A stretch of 64,000 nt of DNA from an uncultured Clostridia bacterium (GTDB lineage: Bacteria; Bacillota; Clostridia; Oscillospirales; Acutalibacteraceae): contig CALEJF010000010.1 of assembly GCA_937898625.1 (NCBI GenBank), forward strand, positions 1-64,000, given 5' to 3'. The notes beneath the pieces were generated by a model. It worked only from the letters and a program-made list of their open reading frames with translations, was not told the origin of the DNA and searched no databases. Of the stretch, positions 42,112-50,051 are shown in pieces (position 1 is the stretch's first letter; each line of letters begins with the position of its first letter). A program made the position numbers and the translations under genes.

Positions 42112-42948
42112 TTATAATTGTTTCTTTTTTCTTATTTGAGCCACGATTTCGCCAATTTTTTCTTCCACTATTTTATGGTTTTCAGCATACTGTTCTTGTG
42201 TATATACTGCAACCTCTTTTTCTTTTTCACGTATATCCTGAACACCTTTTATAAAGATGTCTTCAACATCTTTAGGGTTTTCCACTCTATTGGCATCGCA
42301 GAAACCGCGGGATAAAATAGCCATTTGCGAGCCAAGGGCATAATGCTCTGTAATTATATGTTCAGCAGGTAGAGTGCCATACCCCACTCGGGCTATTCCA
42401 CCAAAACCAAACTTAATTCCTTTTTTTCTTAATATCTCACTGAGATGTTGAACCTTACCGTCAATCAAAAGTTCAAACATAAAGTCCATACCATAAGCCA
42501 GATGCAAATCATTCAAGCCAATATGTACTTCATCTATACCAGGCACTTCTAAAATATCTTCAATGTTTTCGTAGGCTTCTTTTGTTTCAACAAGTATTAT
42601 TGTTTTTGCTCTGCCGTCTACATATTTTATGAAGTCTTCAACCTCTTTACGGGTTTTAAAGTATGGCAACATAATAACATCTGCACCCGCTTGAATTGTT
42701 TGTTCAATTTCTTCTTCAGAACCATCATATATATGGTTTATTCTTACTTGAAGTTGAGCATCAGTTACTACAGGACGAAGTCTTTTTATGTCGTCAATAG
42801 TGTGATGTGATTGAACTGTATCCATTCCACCTTGACGCAGTTCTTTATCAATGGATTCCATATCAACCCATATGCGGTCAACACCTGCTTTTTGAGCAAT
42901 TACTGCAACCTCAGGATTATTTGTTATATACATTAAAGTTAATGGCAT
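42112..42948 (-). CDS. HpcH/HpaI family aldolase-like protein, first gene of cluster II
   Basis: 278 residues. DRIWVDMES, VMLPYFKTRKEVEDFI, IILVETKEAYENIEDIL and IGLNDLHLAYG follow the HpcH/HpaI pattern of metal-dependent pyruvate/oxaloacetate aldolases. The start is ATG 42946-42948 with GAGGG 6-7 bases upstream. A much longer in-frame N-terminus exists, but the predicted promoter lies inside it and it has no homology. Its role in a polysaccharide operon is unclear; it may supply or remove a small acid or aldehyde used to modify a sugar. Confidence 0.82.
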   Translation of the reverse strand: MPLTLMYITNNPEVAVIAQKAGVDRIWVDMESIDKELRQGGMDTVQSHHTIDDIKRLRPVVTDAQLQVRINHIYDGSEEEIEQTIQAGADVIMLPYFKTRKEVEDFIKYVDGRAKTIILVETKEAYENIEDILEVPGIDEVHIGLNDLHLAYGMDFMFELLIDGKVQHLSEILRKKGIKFGFGGIARVGYGTLPAEHIITEHYALGSQMAILSRGFCDANRVENPKDVEDIFIKGVQDIREKEKEVAVYTQEQYAENHKIVEEKIGEIVAQIRKKKQL

Positions 42949-43026
42949 ATTATCCCTCTTATAGCATTCTCGTACAATACAAAACATAGTACGGCACAAT
43001 AACTCATTTTGAATATGTTCTATAGC

Positions 43027-43055
43027 ATTATACTCTTTAGCAACATAAAAGTCAA
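43027..43055 (-). promoter_or_regulatory. Promoter of polysaccharide cluster II
   Basis: On the minus strand TTGACT (43050-43055), 17 bases, perfect TATAAT (43027-43032). The leader is about 72 nt. It supports the aldolase start at 42948. Together with the plus-strand promoter it explains the 333-bp gene-free divergent region 42949-43281. Confidence 0.85.
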
Positions 43056-43156
43056 TGAAAAACGACATAAATTCATATTTTTGTTGACCAAAAATATGCA
43101 CAAAAATTTATGCAATATTTAGTATATTTTTTGTTTCATCCTAAACACAGTTTTTA

Positions 43157-43186
43157 TTGACTTTGAAGCAGTTTTTATTATATAAT
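43157..43186 (+). promoter_or_regulatory. Promoter of the CofE-like gene and guaA
   Basis: TTGACT (43157-43162), 18 bases, TATAAT (43181-43186). The leader of about 90 nt shows no structure I recognise. A GGAGAG site precedes the ATG at 43282. Confidence 0.75.
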
Positions 43187-43281
43187 ACATTGTGTTTTTA
43201 GTGTGAGTAGTTTGGCATTTTATTTTGACAATTCCGCATACTAAAAAATGATTTGTATTTTTTTATATTGGAGAGATATAT

Positions 43282-44472
43282 ATGGAAAGAAAAGTCGGTA
43301 CTGTTTCAAGAGGTATTCGTTGTCCAATTATCAGACAGGGTGATGACCTTGTTGATATTGCAGTAACAAGTGTTATTGAAGCAGCAGAGAGTGAAGGCTT
43401 TGCACTTCGTGACAGAGATGTTGTTTCTCTTACAGAATCAATCGTTGCACGTGCACAGGGTAACTATGCATCAGTTGATGATATTGCTGCTGATGTTAAG
43501 GCAAAACTCGGTGGAGAAACAATTGGTGTTATTTTCCCTATTCTGTCAAGAAACCGTTTTGCAATCTGTCTTCGTGGTATTGCAAAAGGTGCAAAGAAAG
43601 TTGTTCTTATGCTAAGCTATCCAAGCGACGAAGTTGGTAACTCACTGGTTTCACTTGACCAGATTGACGAAGCAGGAATCAACCCTTATTCAGATGTGCT
43701 TGATGAAGCAAAGTACAGAGAACTCTTTGGTGAAAACAAGCACGAATTCACAGGTGTTGACTATGTAGCTTACTATTCAGACATTATTAAAGAAGCAGGT
43801 GCAGAGGCTGAAATTATCTTTGCTAACCAGCCAAAAACAATTCTTGACTATACTGACTGTGTTCTTACTTGCGATATTCACACAAGAGCTCGCACAAAAA
43901 GAATTTTGAAGGCCGCAGGCGCAAAAGTTGTATGTGGACTTGACGATATCCTCAATGCTCCTGTTAACGGTAGTGGTTGTAACGAAAAATATGGTCTTCT
44001 TGGTTCAAATAAATCAACTGAAGATACAATCAAACTTTTCCCAAGAGATTGCCAGGGACTTGTTGAAGATATTCAGGCTGAATTCTTAAAGAGAACGGGC
44101 AAGCACATTGAAGTTATGGTTTACGGTGACGGTGCTTTCAAAGACCCACAGGGTAAAATTTGGGAACTTGCTGACCCCGTTGTATCCCCTGCTCATACTG
44201 CAGGTCTTATCGGTACTCCAAACGAATTGAAACTTAAGTATCTTGCTGACAACGATTTTAAAGGTCTTTCAGGTGCAGAGCTTAAAGAAGCTATTTCAAA
44301 CAGCATCAAGTCTAAAAAAGATAACCTTGTTGGTAATATGGCTTCTCAAGGTACAACTCCTCGTCAGCTTACTGACCTTATTGGTTCACTCTGTGACCTT
44401 ACAAGTGGTTCAGGTGACAAAGGCACACCAATTATTCTCGTTCAGGGATATTTCGATAACTATACAGACTAA
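43282..44472 (+). CDS. CofE-like (coenzyme F420-0:L-glutamate ligase family) protein
   Basis: 396 residues. The N-terminus GIRCPIIRQGDDLVDIAV and RDRDVVSLTESIVARAQGNY are typical of the F420 gamma-glutamyl ligase family, which in methanogens and actinobacteria adds glutamate to F420-0 using GTP. Nothing else in the window points to F420 synthesis. Clostridial members of this family exist without known function. It is 25 bp from the GMP synthetase gene and shares its promoter. An amide-forming GTP-dependent ligase with another acceptor is the cautious reading. Confidence 0.82.
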   Translation: MERKVGTVSRGIRCPIIRQGDDLVDIAVTSVIEAAESEGFALRDRDVVSLTESIVARAQGNYASVDDIAADVKAKLGGETIGVIFPILSRNRFAICLRGIAKGAKKVVLMLSYPSDEVGNSLVSLDQIDEAGINPYSDVLDEAKYRELFGENKHEFTGVDYVAYYSDIIKEAGAEAEIIFANQPKTILDYTDCVLTCDIHTRARTKRILKAAGAKVVCGLDDILNAPVNGSGCNEKYGLLGSNKSTEDTIKLFPRDCQGLVEDIQAEFLKRTGKHIEVMVYGDGAFKDPQGKIWELADPVVSPAHTAGLIGTPNELKLKYLADNDFKGLSGAELKEAISNSIKSKKDNLVGNMASQGTTPRQLTDLIGSLCDLTSGSGDKGTPIILVQGYFDNYTD

Positions 44473-44497
44473 TTTAATATAAATGGAGGAATTCAAA

Positions 44498-45499
44498 ATG
44501 GATAGCAATGTTAGACCCGAATCAATGGAAAGAATTACCACCAAAGCGTTAGCAGATGCTTTTATTGACGAACAAGTTAAACTTGTTCGTGAGCAAGTTG
44601 GCGACAAAAAAGTTCTTCTCGCACTCTCCGGCGGTGTTGACTCATCAGTTGTTGCTGCTCTTCTTATTAAAGCAATCGGCAAACAATTAGTTTGTGTTCA
44701 TGTTAATCATGGTCTTATGAGAAAGAACGAAAGCGAAAATGTTATTGAAGTTTTCGGTAAAGAACTTGATGCAAACCTTATTTATGTAGATGCAACTGAC
44801 CGTTTTCTTGACCTTCTTGCAGGAGTTAGCGACCCTGAAAGCAAGAGAAAGATTATCGGTGCAGAGTTTATAAATGTTTTTGCTGACGAAGCAAGAAAAC
44901 TTGAAGGTGTTGAATACCTTGCACAGGGTACAATCTACCCTGATATCCTTGAAAGTTTCAAACAAGCAGAGGGTAAAAAAGCTGTTAAATCACACCACAA
45001 TGTTGGTGGACTTCCTGAAGACCTTAACTTCCAACTTGTTGAACCAATCAAGCTTCTCTTTAAAGACGAAGTTCGTGTAGTTGGTGAAGCACTTGGTCTT
45101 CCCCACGCTATGGTTTATCGTCAGCCATTCCCAGGCCCTGGTCTTGGTGTTCGTTGCCTTGGTGCAATCACACGCGACAGACTTCACGCTCTTCGTGAAG
45201 CAGATGCAATTCTTCGTGAAGAATTTGACAACTGTGGTCTTGCTGAAAAAGTTTGGCAGTACTTTATTGCTGTACCAGATGTTAAGAGCGTTGGCGTTAA
45301 AGACGAAAGCCGTTATGAAGGCTGGCCTGCAATCATCCGTGCAGTTAATACAAAGGATGCTATGAGTGCTACAATCGAGGAAATTCCTTATGAGGTTCTT
45401 CATAAGGTTACTTACAGAATTACACATGAGGTTGACGGTATCAACCGCGTTCTCTACGACCTTACTCCAAAACCAATTGGAACAATTGAATGGGAATAA
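44498..45499 (+). CDS. guaA: GMP synthetase ATP-pyrophosphatase subunit without glutaminase domain
   Basis: 333 residues. It has the PP-loop LALSGGVDSSVVAALL, HVNHGLMRKNE, YLAQGTIYPDILES and the full dimerisation domain ending TIEWE, so it covers only the second and third parts of ordinary bacterial GuaA (about 510-530 residues). The glutamine amidotransferase domain is absent, and the upstream gene is unrelated, so this is a split gene rather than a truncation here. Archaea have such two-subunit enzymes. A separate glutaminase elsewhere, or free ammonia, is needed to aminate XMP. ATG 44498 is chosen because GGAGG overlaps the earlier in-frame ATG at 44483. Confidence 0.9.
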   Translation: MDSNVRPESMERITTKALADAFIDEQVKLVREQVGDKKVLLALSGGVDSSVVAALLIKAIGKQLVCVHVNHGLMRKNESENVIEVFGKELDANLIYVDATDRFLDLLAGVSDPESKRKIIGAEFINVFADEARKLEGVEYLAQGTIYPDILESFKQAEGKKAVKSHHNVGGLPEDLNFQLVEPIKLLFKDEVRVVGEALGLPHAMVYRQPFPGPGLGVRCLGAITRDRLHALREADAILREEFDNCGLAEKVWQYFIAVPDVKSVGVKDESRYEGWPAIIRAVNTKDAMSATIEEIPYEVLHKVTYRITHEVDGINRVLYDLTPKPIGTIEWE

Positions 45500-45515
45500 T
45501 AGATTACATGTTCTA

Positions 45516-45545
45516 AAGTAAGTACTGATTTATCGGTACTTACTT
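45516..45545 (+). terminator. Terminator after guaA
   Basis: AAGTAAGTAC pairs with GTACTTACTT, with four further inner pairs, then TTTT-C-ATTTTTT. Confidence 0.85.
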
Positions 45546-45562
45546 TTTTCATTTTTTAATTG

Positions 45563-45591
45563 TTGATTTTCACACCAACAAATGGTATAAT
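45563..45591 (+). promoter_or_regulatory. Promoter of the GH3-auxin-type gene
   Basis: TTGATT (45563-45568), 17 bases, TATAAT (45586-45591), about 36 bases before the GTG start. Confidence 0.75.
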
Positions 45592-45626
45592 AAAAAAATA
45601 AAAAATATTTATTAGGATGTGGTTTT

Positions 45627-47354
45627 GTGGCATTTTCAGATTTAGGTATTTTGCTTGGTGATTTTACTCTTTTGGAAGTGAATCAGGCAACAAAAGACCC
45701 TATGAAAGCACAGGAAAAGACTCTTAAAAAGATTTTGAAGAGAAATAAAAACTGTGAACTTGGCAAAAAGTATAATTTTAGCGAAATCAAGACTATTGAG
45801 GACTATCAAAAAATGGTTCCTCTTTCAACTTATGACGACTATGCACCTTATGTTGACAGAATGATTCATAATAAAGAAAACAATCTTATGTTCAGTGGTT
45901 GGAATGTTCGTTACTGTTCTTCATCCGGTAGTGTAGGCAAGCCAAAAATTCTTCCAAAGAGTGTTAAAGACCTTTGGAATATGCAGTGCATAGGTTTTTC
46001 AGGTACTGTTGCAACATCTGCACATTACCTTAAAAAATATAAAAATAAAAAAATGCCTGCACAAATGGGACCACTTGTTCTTATTCTTACAGGACATCCC
46101 CTTGAAGATGGAAAAATGTGTAACGGTGCTGCTCAGATTCCACTTTTATATCTTCTTCCTATTACTCGTTTCTTCTGTACTTCCCCTAACTCCTTACTTG
46201 TTCCGGAACACGAAGAATTGCTTGACACATCATATCTTCAGCTTCGTTTTGCACTTGAAAACAGTAAGGTAAGTTACATAGGCTCTCTTGTTATCACTCT
46301 TGTTACAACAATGTTTGACTACCTTAAAGAGAACTGGGAAATGCTTTGTGATGACATTGAAAAAGGCATAATCAATCCAAACATCAAGATTACTCCTGAA
46401 TATAGAGCTGAATACGAAAAGAAATTCAAGCCAAACCCAAAAAGAGCTGCTGAACTCCGCAAAGAATTCCAGAAGGGCTTTGACGACCCAATCGCTCCTC
46501 GAATCTGGCCAAAGCTTACATGGGCTTATGGTATGGTTGGTTCTAATCTTAAAGTTTATGTTGAAAAACTTCGCAAATATATCGGTGACGATGTGCCAAT
46601 TCACGGTATGGGATTTGCTGCTGCAGAAGGTTTCTTTGCTATGGCAACAAAACTCGATTGTCATGATGGTGTTCTTCTTCCACATACACTCTTTTTTGAG
46701 TTCTTACCAATTAATGATGATGAAGATGATATTGAAACAGAAAAACCATTGTTGATTAATCAGCTTGAACTTGGAAAGAAATATGAACTTGTTGTTTCTA
46801 ACTTCTCAGGTCTTTACAGATATCGTATGGAAGATGTTGTTCAAGTTTCAGGTATGCATAACAACACTCCAACTATAGAATTCCTTTACAGAAGAAATCT
46901 TGGTATGAACCTTGCAAACGAAAAGACAACTACTGAGATGGTTGATATGGCTGCAAAACAGACAGCGGACGAAATGGGCAACGAATTTGTTGGTCATAGC
47001 CTTTATGCTGACTACTCAACTAATCCACCAAGATACTGTATGCTTGCAGAAGCTGTTAAACCTGTTACAGAAGAAGAAAGACAAAAATATATTGATATTC
47101 TTGATGAAAAATTCAAGGCTTTCAATGAAAAATACTATAAGTATCGTCGTTGGGGTATGATTAACAGACCTGAGGTTCTTTTCCTTAAAGAAAAAACATA
47201 CTGGGATTACAGAGAATATCTACGTTCACAAGGTAGAGTTCTTAACCAGATTAAGCCTGTTACAATTATCAATTCAGAAGAGAGATGTGAATTTTTCTTC
47301 TCACATGTATCAACAGATACTGAACTACCATATACACCAAAATCAATGAAGTAA
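45627..47354 (+). CDS. GH3 auxin-responsive family acyl-amide synthetase
   Basis: 575 residues of the GH3 family (acyl-adenylate/firefly-luciferase superfamily), named for plant enzymes that conjugate jasmonate or auxin to amino acids. Visible are the AMP-site motif YCSSSGSVGKPK near 91-102, the later IHGMGFAAAEGFF and the FSGLYRYRMEDVVQV stretch near the C-terminal third. The start is GTG with AGGATGTGG upstream. Bacterial members are uncharacterised; activation of a carboxylic acid and transfer to an amine is expected. A secreted lipase-like gene follows after 20 bp, so the two are probably co-transcribed. Confidence 0.88.
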   Translation: MAFSDLGILLGDFTLLEVNQATKDPMKAQEKTLKKILKRNKNCELGKKYNFSEIKTIEDYQKMVPLSTYDDYAPYVDRMIHNKENNLMFSGWNVRYCSSSGSVGKPKILPKSVKDLWNMQCIGFSGTVATSAHYLKKYKNKKMPAQMGPLVLILTGHPLEDGKMCNGAAQIPLLYLLPITRFFCTSPNSLLVPEHEELLDTSYLQLRFALENSKVSYIGSLVITLVTTMFDYLKENWEMLCDDIEKGIINPNIKITPEYRAEYEKKFKPNPKRAAELRKEFQKGFDDPIAPRIWPKLTWAYGMVGSNLKVYVEKLRKYIGDDVPIHGMGFAAAEGFFAMATKLDCHDGVLLPHTLFFEFLPINDDEDDIETEKPLLINQLELGKKYELVVSNFSGLYRYRMEDVVQVSGMHNNTPTIEFLYRRNLGMNLANEKTTTEMVDMAAKQTADEMGNEFVGHSLYADYSTNPPRYCMLAEAVKPVTEEERQKYIDILDEKFKAFNEKYYKYRRWGMINRPEVLFLKEKTYWDYREYLRSQGRVLNQIKPVTIINSEERCEFFFSHVSTDTELPYTPKSMK

Positions 47355-47374
47355 TATTAATGAGGCGTATTAAA

Positions 47375-48928
47375 ATGAAAAAAACTTTTTCTTTACTCCT
47401 TTCTTTTGTTTTAGCCATAACTGCTATAATTGGTATGATTCCATTTGCTTCAGCTTCACCAGACGGAACAGAAATTCCGGTTGTTCATGTTGTAGGAACC
47501 GGTTCTCACATCATCCGCACAAATGAAAATGGTGAAACAGAAAAGCTTTACCCCTTATCAATCCCTGAAGGATATATTGAAGAAAAAGCAGAGGTTTTTC
47601 TTCCTGTATTTGCAAAAGCCTTCTTCACACAAGAGTGGGATGAATTCTGTGATGTTCTTTATGAATGTGTATCCCCTATTTTCAGTAAAATGGCTCTTGA
47701 TAAAAATGGTGAAGCATCTGATGGTAGTCATGTAGATGTTATATGGACAAAAGAAGAAATTGCCGCTGCAGCTGCCGATGGTAATTACAGTGCAACCGAT
47801 TTTATGTTCAGTTATGACTGGCGTGTTGACCCTTTTGAAACAGCTGATAAACTTCACGAATATATTGAAGCAGTAATGGAAGTTACAGGCTCTGATAAAG
47901 TAGCTCTTTATGGTCGTTGCCTTGGCTCAAACATCATTTCGGCATATATGTATGAATACGGCAACAATGGGCACATTTCAGATGTTATCCATTATGCAAG
48001 TGCTGCTTATGGTGCTACTCCGTGTAGTAAGATGTTTACAGGTGAACTTTATCTTCACGCAGATGCTATTGAGAATTTTGTATATGACATTGATTTAGGT
48101 CTTGGAGATTTAATTACAGACCTTATTCAATCCCTCGTTACACTTATGAATTACACATACGGAACTGACCTTCTCAGCTGGGCTGTAAATAATGTTGTTG
48201 AGGATATTTATCTCGATATTTTCCCAAGAATTATGGTTGAAAGTTACGGCACATTCCCCGCATACTGGACAATGGTTTCAGCTGAAGATTATGACCGTGC
48301 TATGGAAACTGTTTTCTATGGAAAAGACCTCAACGAATATGCCGGTCTTATTGAGAAAATTGAATACTATCGCAACAATGTGCGTATTCCGTTTGAAGAA
48401 AATGCAGAAGCACAGATGGCACAGGGAATTGAATTTTCGAATATTGTTAAATATGGTTACACAAACTATCCAATTTCCAAAAACGCAGACGAACTTGCTG
48501 ACGGAATGGTAACTGTTCGTGAAAGTTCTTTCGGTGCAACAACATCCAACACTCAGGATACACTTCCTTTGAGTCATCTTTTAAAAGCATATATGTCGGG
48601 TAATTATAAGTACATTTCACCCGACCGTCAAATTGATGCTTCAACAGGATTTTCACGAGATACAACATGGTATATCAAAAATCTTGAACATACTGATTTT
48701 CCAAGTTGCATAAATGGTCTTGTAAGCGATATTGTCAATAATAAAGGTTTCAATATAGAAAGTAATCCTGAATATCCTCAATATCTTGTTTATGATAAAG
48801 ATGCTAATTCTCTTTCTCCAATGACTGAAGAAAACATGAATACTACTGAACGTTATGAAACATCATTCCTTGATGCGTTATCTACTTTCGTAGAATCTGT
48901 ATTTGGTTTACTTGCAGAAGAAGAATAA
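47375..48928 (+). CDS. Secreted LCAT-like alpha/beta hydrolase with Cys in the nucleophile elbow
   Basis: 517 residues. A Lys-Lys signal peptide ends near FASAS at 24-28. FSYDWRVDPFETADKL (145-160) and the elbow ALYGRCLGSNIIS (177-189) follow the lecithin:cholesterol acyltransferase plan, but the usual GxSxG reads G-R-C-L-G, with Cys182 as nucleophile. Asp417 or Asp421 and His439 could complete the triad. It may be a thiol acyltransferase/hydrolase or a binding protein. ATG 47375 has GAGGCG upstream; an in-frame ATG at 47360 overlaps that site. Its operon partner is the GH3-type synthetase. Confidence 0.75.
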   Translation: MKKTFSLLLSFVLAITAIIGMIPFASASPDGTEIPVVHVVGTGSHIIRTNENGETEKLYPLSIPEGYIEEKAEVFLPVFAKAFFTQEWDEFCDVLYECVSPIFSKMALDKNGEASDGSHVDVIWTKEEIAAAAADGNYSATDFMFSYDWRVDPFETADKLHEYIEAVMEVTGSDKVALYGRCLGSNIISAYMYEYGNNGHISDVIHYASAAYGATPCSKMFTGELYLHADAIENFVYDIDLGLGDLITDLIQSLVTLMNYTYGTDLLSWAVNNVVEDIYLDIFPRIMVESYGTFPAYWTMVSAEDYDRAMETVFYGKDLNEYAGLIEKIEYYRNNVRIPFEENAEAQMAQGIEFSNIVKYGYTNYPISKNADELADGMVTVRESSFGATTSNTQDTLPLSHLLKAYMSGNYKYISPDRQIDASTGFSRDTTWYIKNLEHTDFPSCINGLVSDIVNNKGFNIESNPEYPQYLVYDKDANSLSPMTEENMNTTERYETSFLDALSTFVESVFGLLAEEE

Positions 48929-48946
48929 AAATGTTTTATAATACAC

Positions 48947-48978
48947 AAGGACGGTAAGTTTTCTTACCGTCTTTATTT
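48947..48978 (+). terminator. Terminator after the LCAT-like gene
   Basis: AAGGACGGTAAG pairs with CTTACCGTCTT (one bulge), followed by TATTTTTATT. Confidence 0.8.
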
Positions 48979-48991
48979 TTATTATATTCTC

Positions 48992-49020
48992 TTGCATTTT
49001 TTAAAAATTAGATATAAAAT
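48992..49020 (+). promoter_or_regulatory. Predicted promoter of the phosphatase-superfamily gene
   Basis: TTGCAT (48992-48997), 17 bases, TAAAAT (49015-49020), about 30 bases before the ATG at 49053. Confidence 0.55.
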
Positions 49021-49052
49021 CAAGATATATAACACTTTAAGGGGTGTATTAA

Positions 49053-50036
49053 ATGAAAAAGAAATTATTGATTATTATTCCTGCACTTGTGGTAGTGATT
49101 GGAATCGGTATTATTTTAGGTGTTGCAATTCCAAAGTCAGAATATGCAACTGACTCTGCAGATACTGAAGAATTATTCAGACAAAATGTTGCTTTAGTTA
49201 GTTATGAAAACACCATTGAAACTGCAATTCCACAGACCGAGCTTTTCAATGTGATTAAAAGTCATTTTGAATCCCCTCTTGCAGAAGGCAAGACTGTGAA
49301 AAAGGCAATTATTATAGGCTATGACGGTTGCCGTGCAGATGTGCTCAAAGAAATGCAATATGAAAAGAGTGCAATTGCTTCAGTTTTGAATGATGGTGGT
49401 TCAATTAATCTTTCTTATTGTGGTGGTGTTAATTACCCGGCAAAAAACACTCAGGACACCTCAACTGCTCCCGGTTGGTGTTCAATTCTTACAGGTGTAT
49501 GGGCTGATGCACATGGAATTACTGAAAATGGTATTCAGAAATCACTTGAACACAAAACACTTCTCACTACTCTGGTAGAAGATAAAACTATTGACAGCGC
49601 TTCTTTTATTACAAAATGGGCAGGTCATTTTTCAAGAAAAAAATCCACATACATTCTCGAAAAGGAATATTGCGAAGAAAACAATATCAATGTAAGCTTT
49701 AATAAATGCAAAAATGATGAGGCATCACACGAATATACATTAAGTGAAATTGGCAAAAAAGATTGTGCAGACTTCATTTTTGTTATTTATGAGCCAACTG
49801 ACTCCATAGGTCACAACCTGGGATTTACAATCAATAATCCTGACTATATAAATGCTTTCTGGGAAGCTGATATCTATGGTCTTAACACAATTGAAGCAAT
49901 TAAATCAAGAGAAACCTATGAAACAGAAGACTGGCTTATTATTATAACCTCTGACCACGGCGGAATTGGTACTGACCATGGTAATGAAAGTATCCAAGAA
50001 AGAATGACTTTCATTGTAACAAATAAAGAAATATAA
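49053..50036 (+). CDS. Membrane-anchored alkaline phosphatase superfamily phosphodiesterase-like protein
   Basis: 327 residues. One N-terminal membrane segment (about 5-25) acts as an uncleaved or cleaved signal. The type I phosphodiesterase/nucleotide pyrophosphatase layout is visible: Asp91 in IIIGYDGCRAD, nucleophile Thr138 in TSTAPGWCSILTG, His154 in ADAHGI, then EPTDSIGHNLGF and TSDHGGIG. It should hydrolyse phosphomono- or diesters outside the cell. The next gene starts 15 bases after its stop, so it is linked to the beta-propeller protein. Confidence 0.85.
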   Translation: MKKKLLIIIPALVVVIGIGIILGVAIPKSEYATDSADTEELFRQNVALVSYENTIETAIPQTELFNVIKSHFESPLAEGKTVKKAIIIGYDGCRADVLKEMQYEKSAIASVLNDGGSINLSYCGGVNYPAKNTQDTSTAPGWCSILTGVWADAHGITENGIQKSLEHKTLLTTLVEDKTIDSASFITKWAGHFSRKKSTYILEKEYCEENNINVSFNKCKNDEASHEYTLSEIGKKDCADFIFVIYEPTDSIGHNLGFTINNPDYINAFWEADIYGLNTIEAIKSRETYETEDWLIIITSDHGGIGTDHGNESIQERMTFIVTNKEI

Positions 50037-50051
50037 TTGGCTGGTGATTTT

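Noticed and set aside
42949..43101. N-terminal extension of 51 codons for the HpcH/HpaI gene
   Set aside because: The cluster II promoter sits inside it, it matches nothing in the family, and a good ribosome binding site precedes the inner ATG at 42948.
44498..45499. guaA as a truncated pseudogene
   Set aside because: It has a proper start and ribosome binding site, all ATP-pyrophosphatase motifs and the native C-terminus, and no glutaminase remnant upstream.
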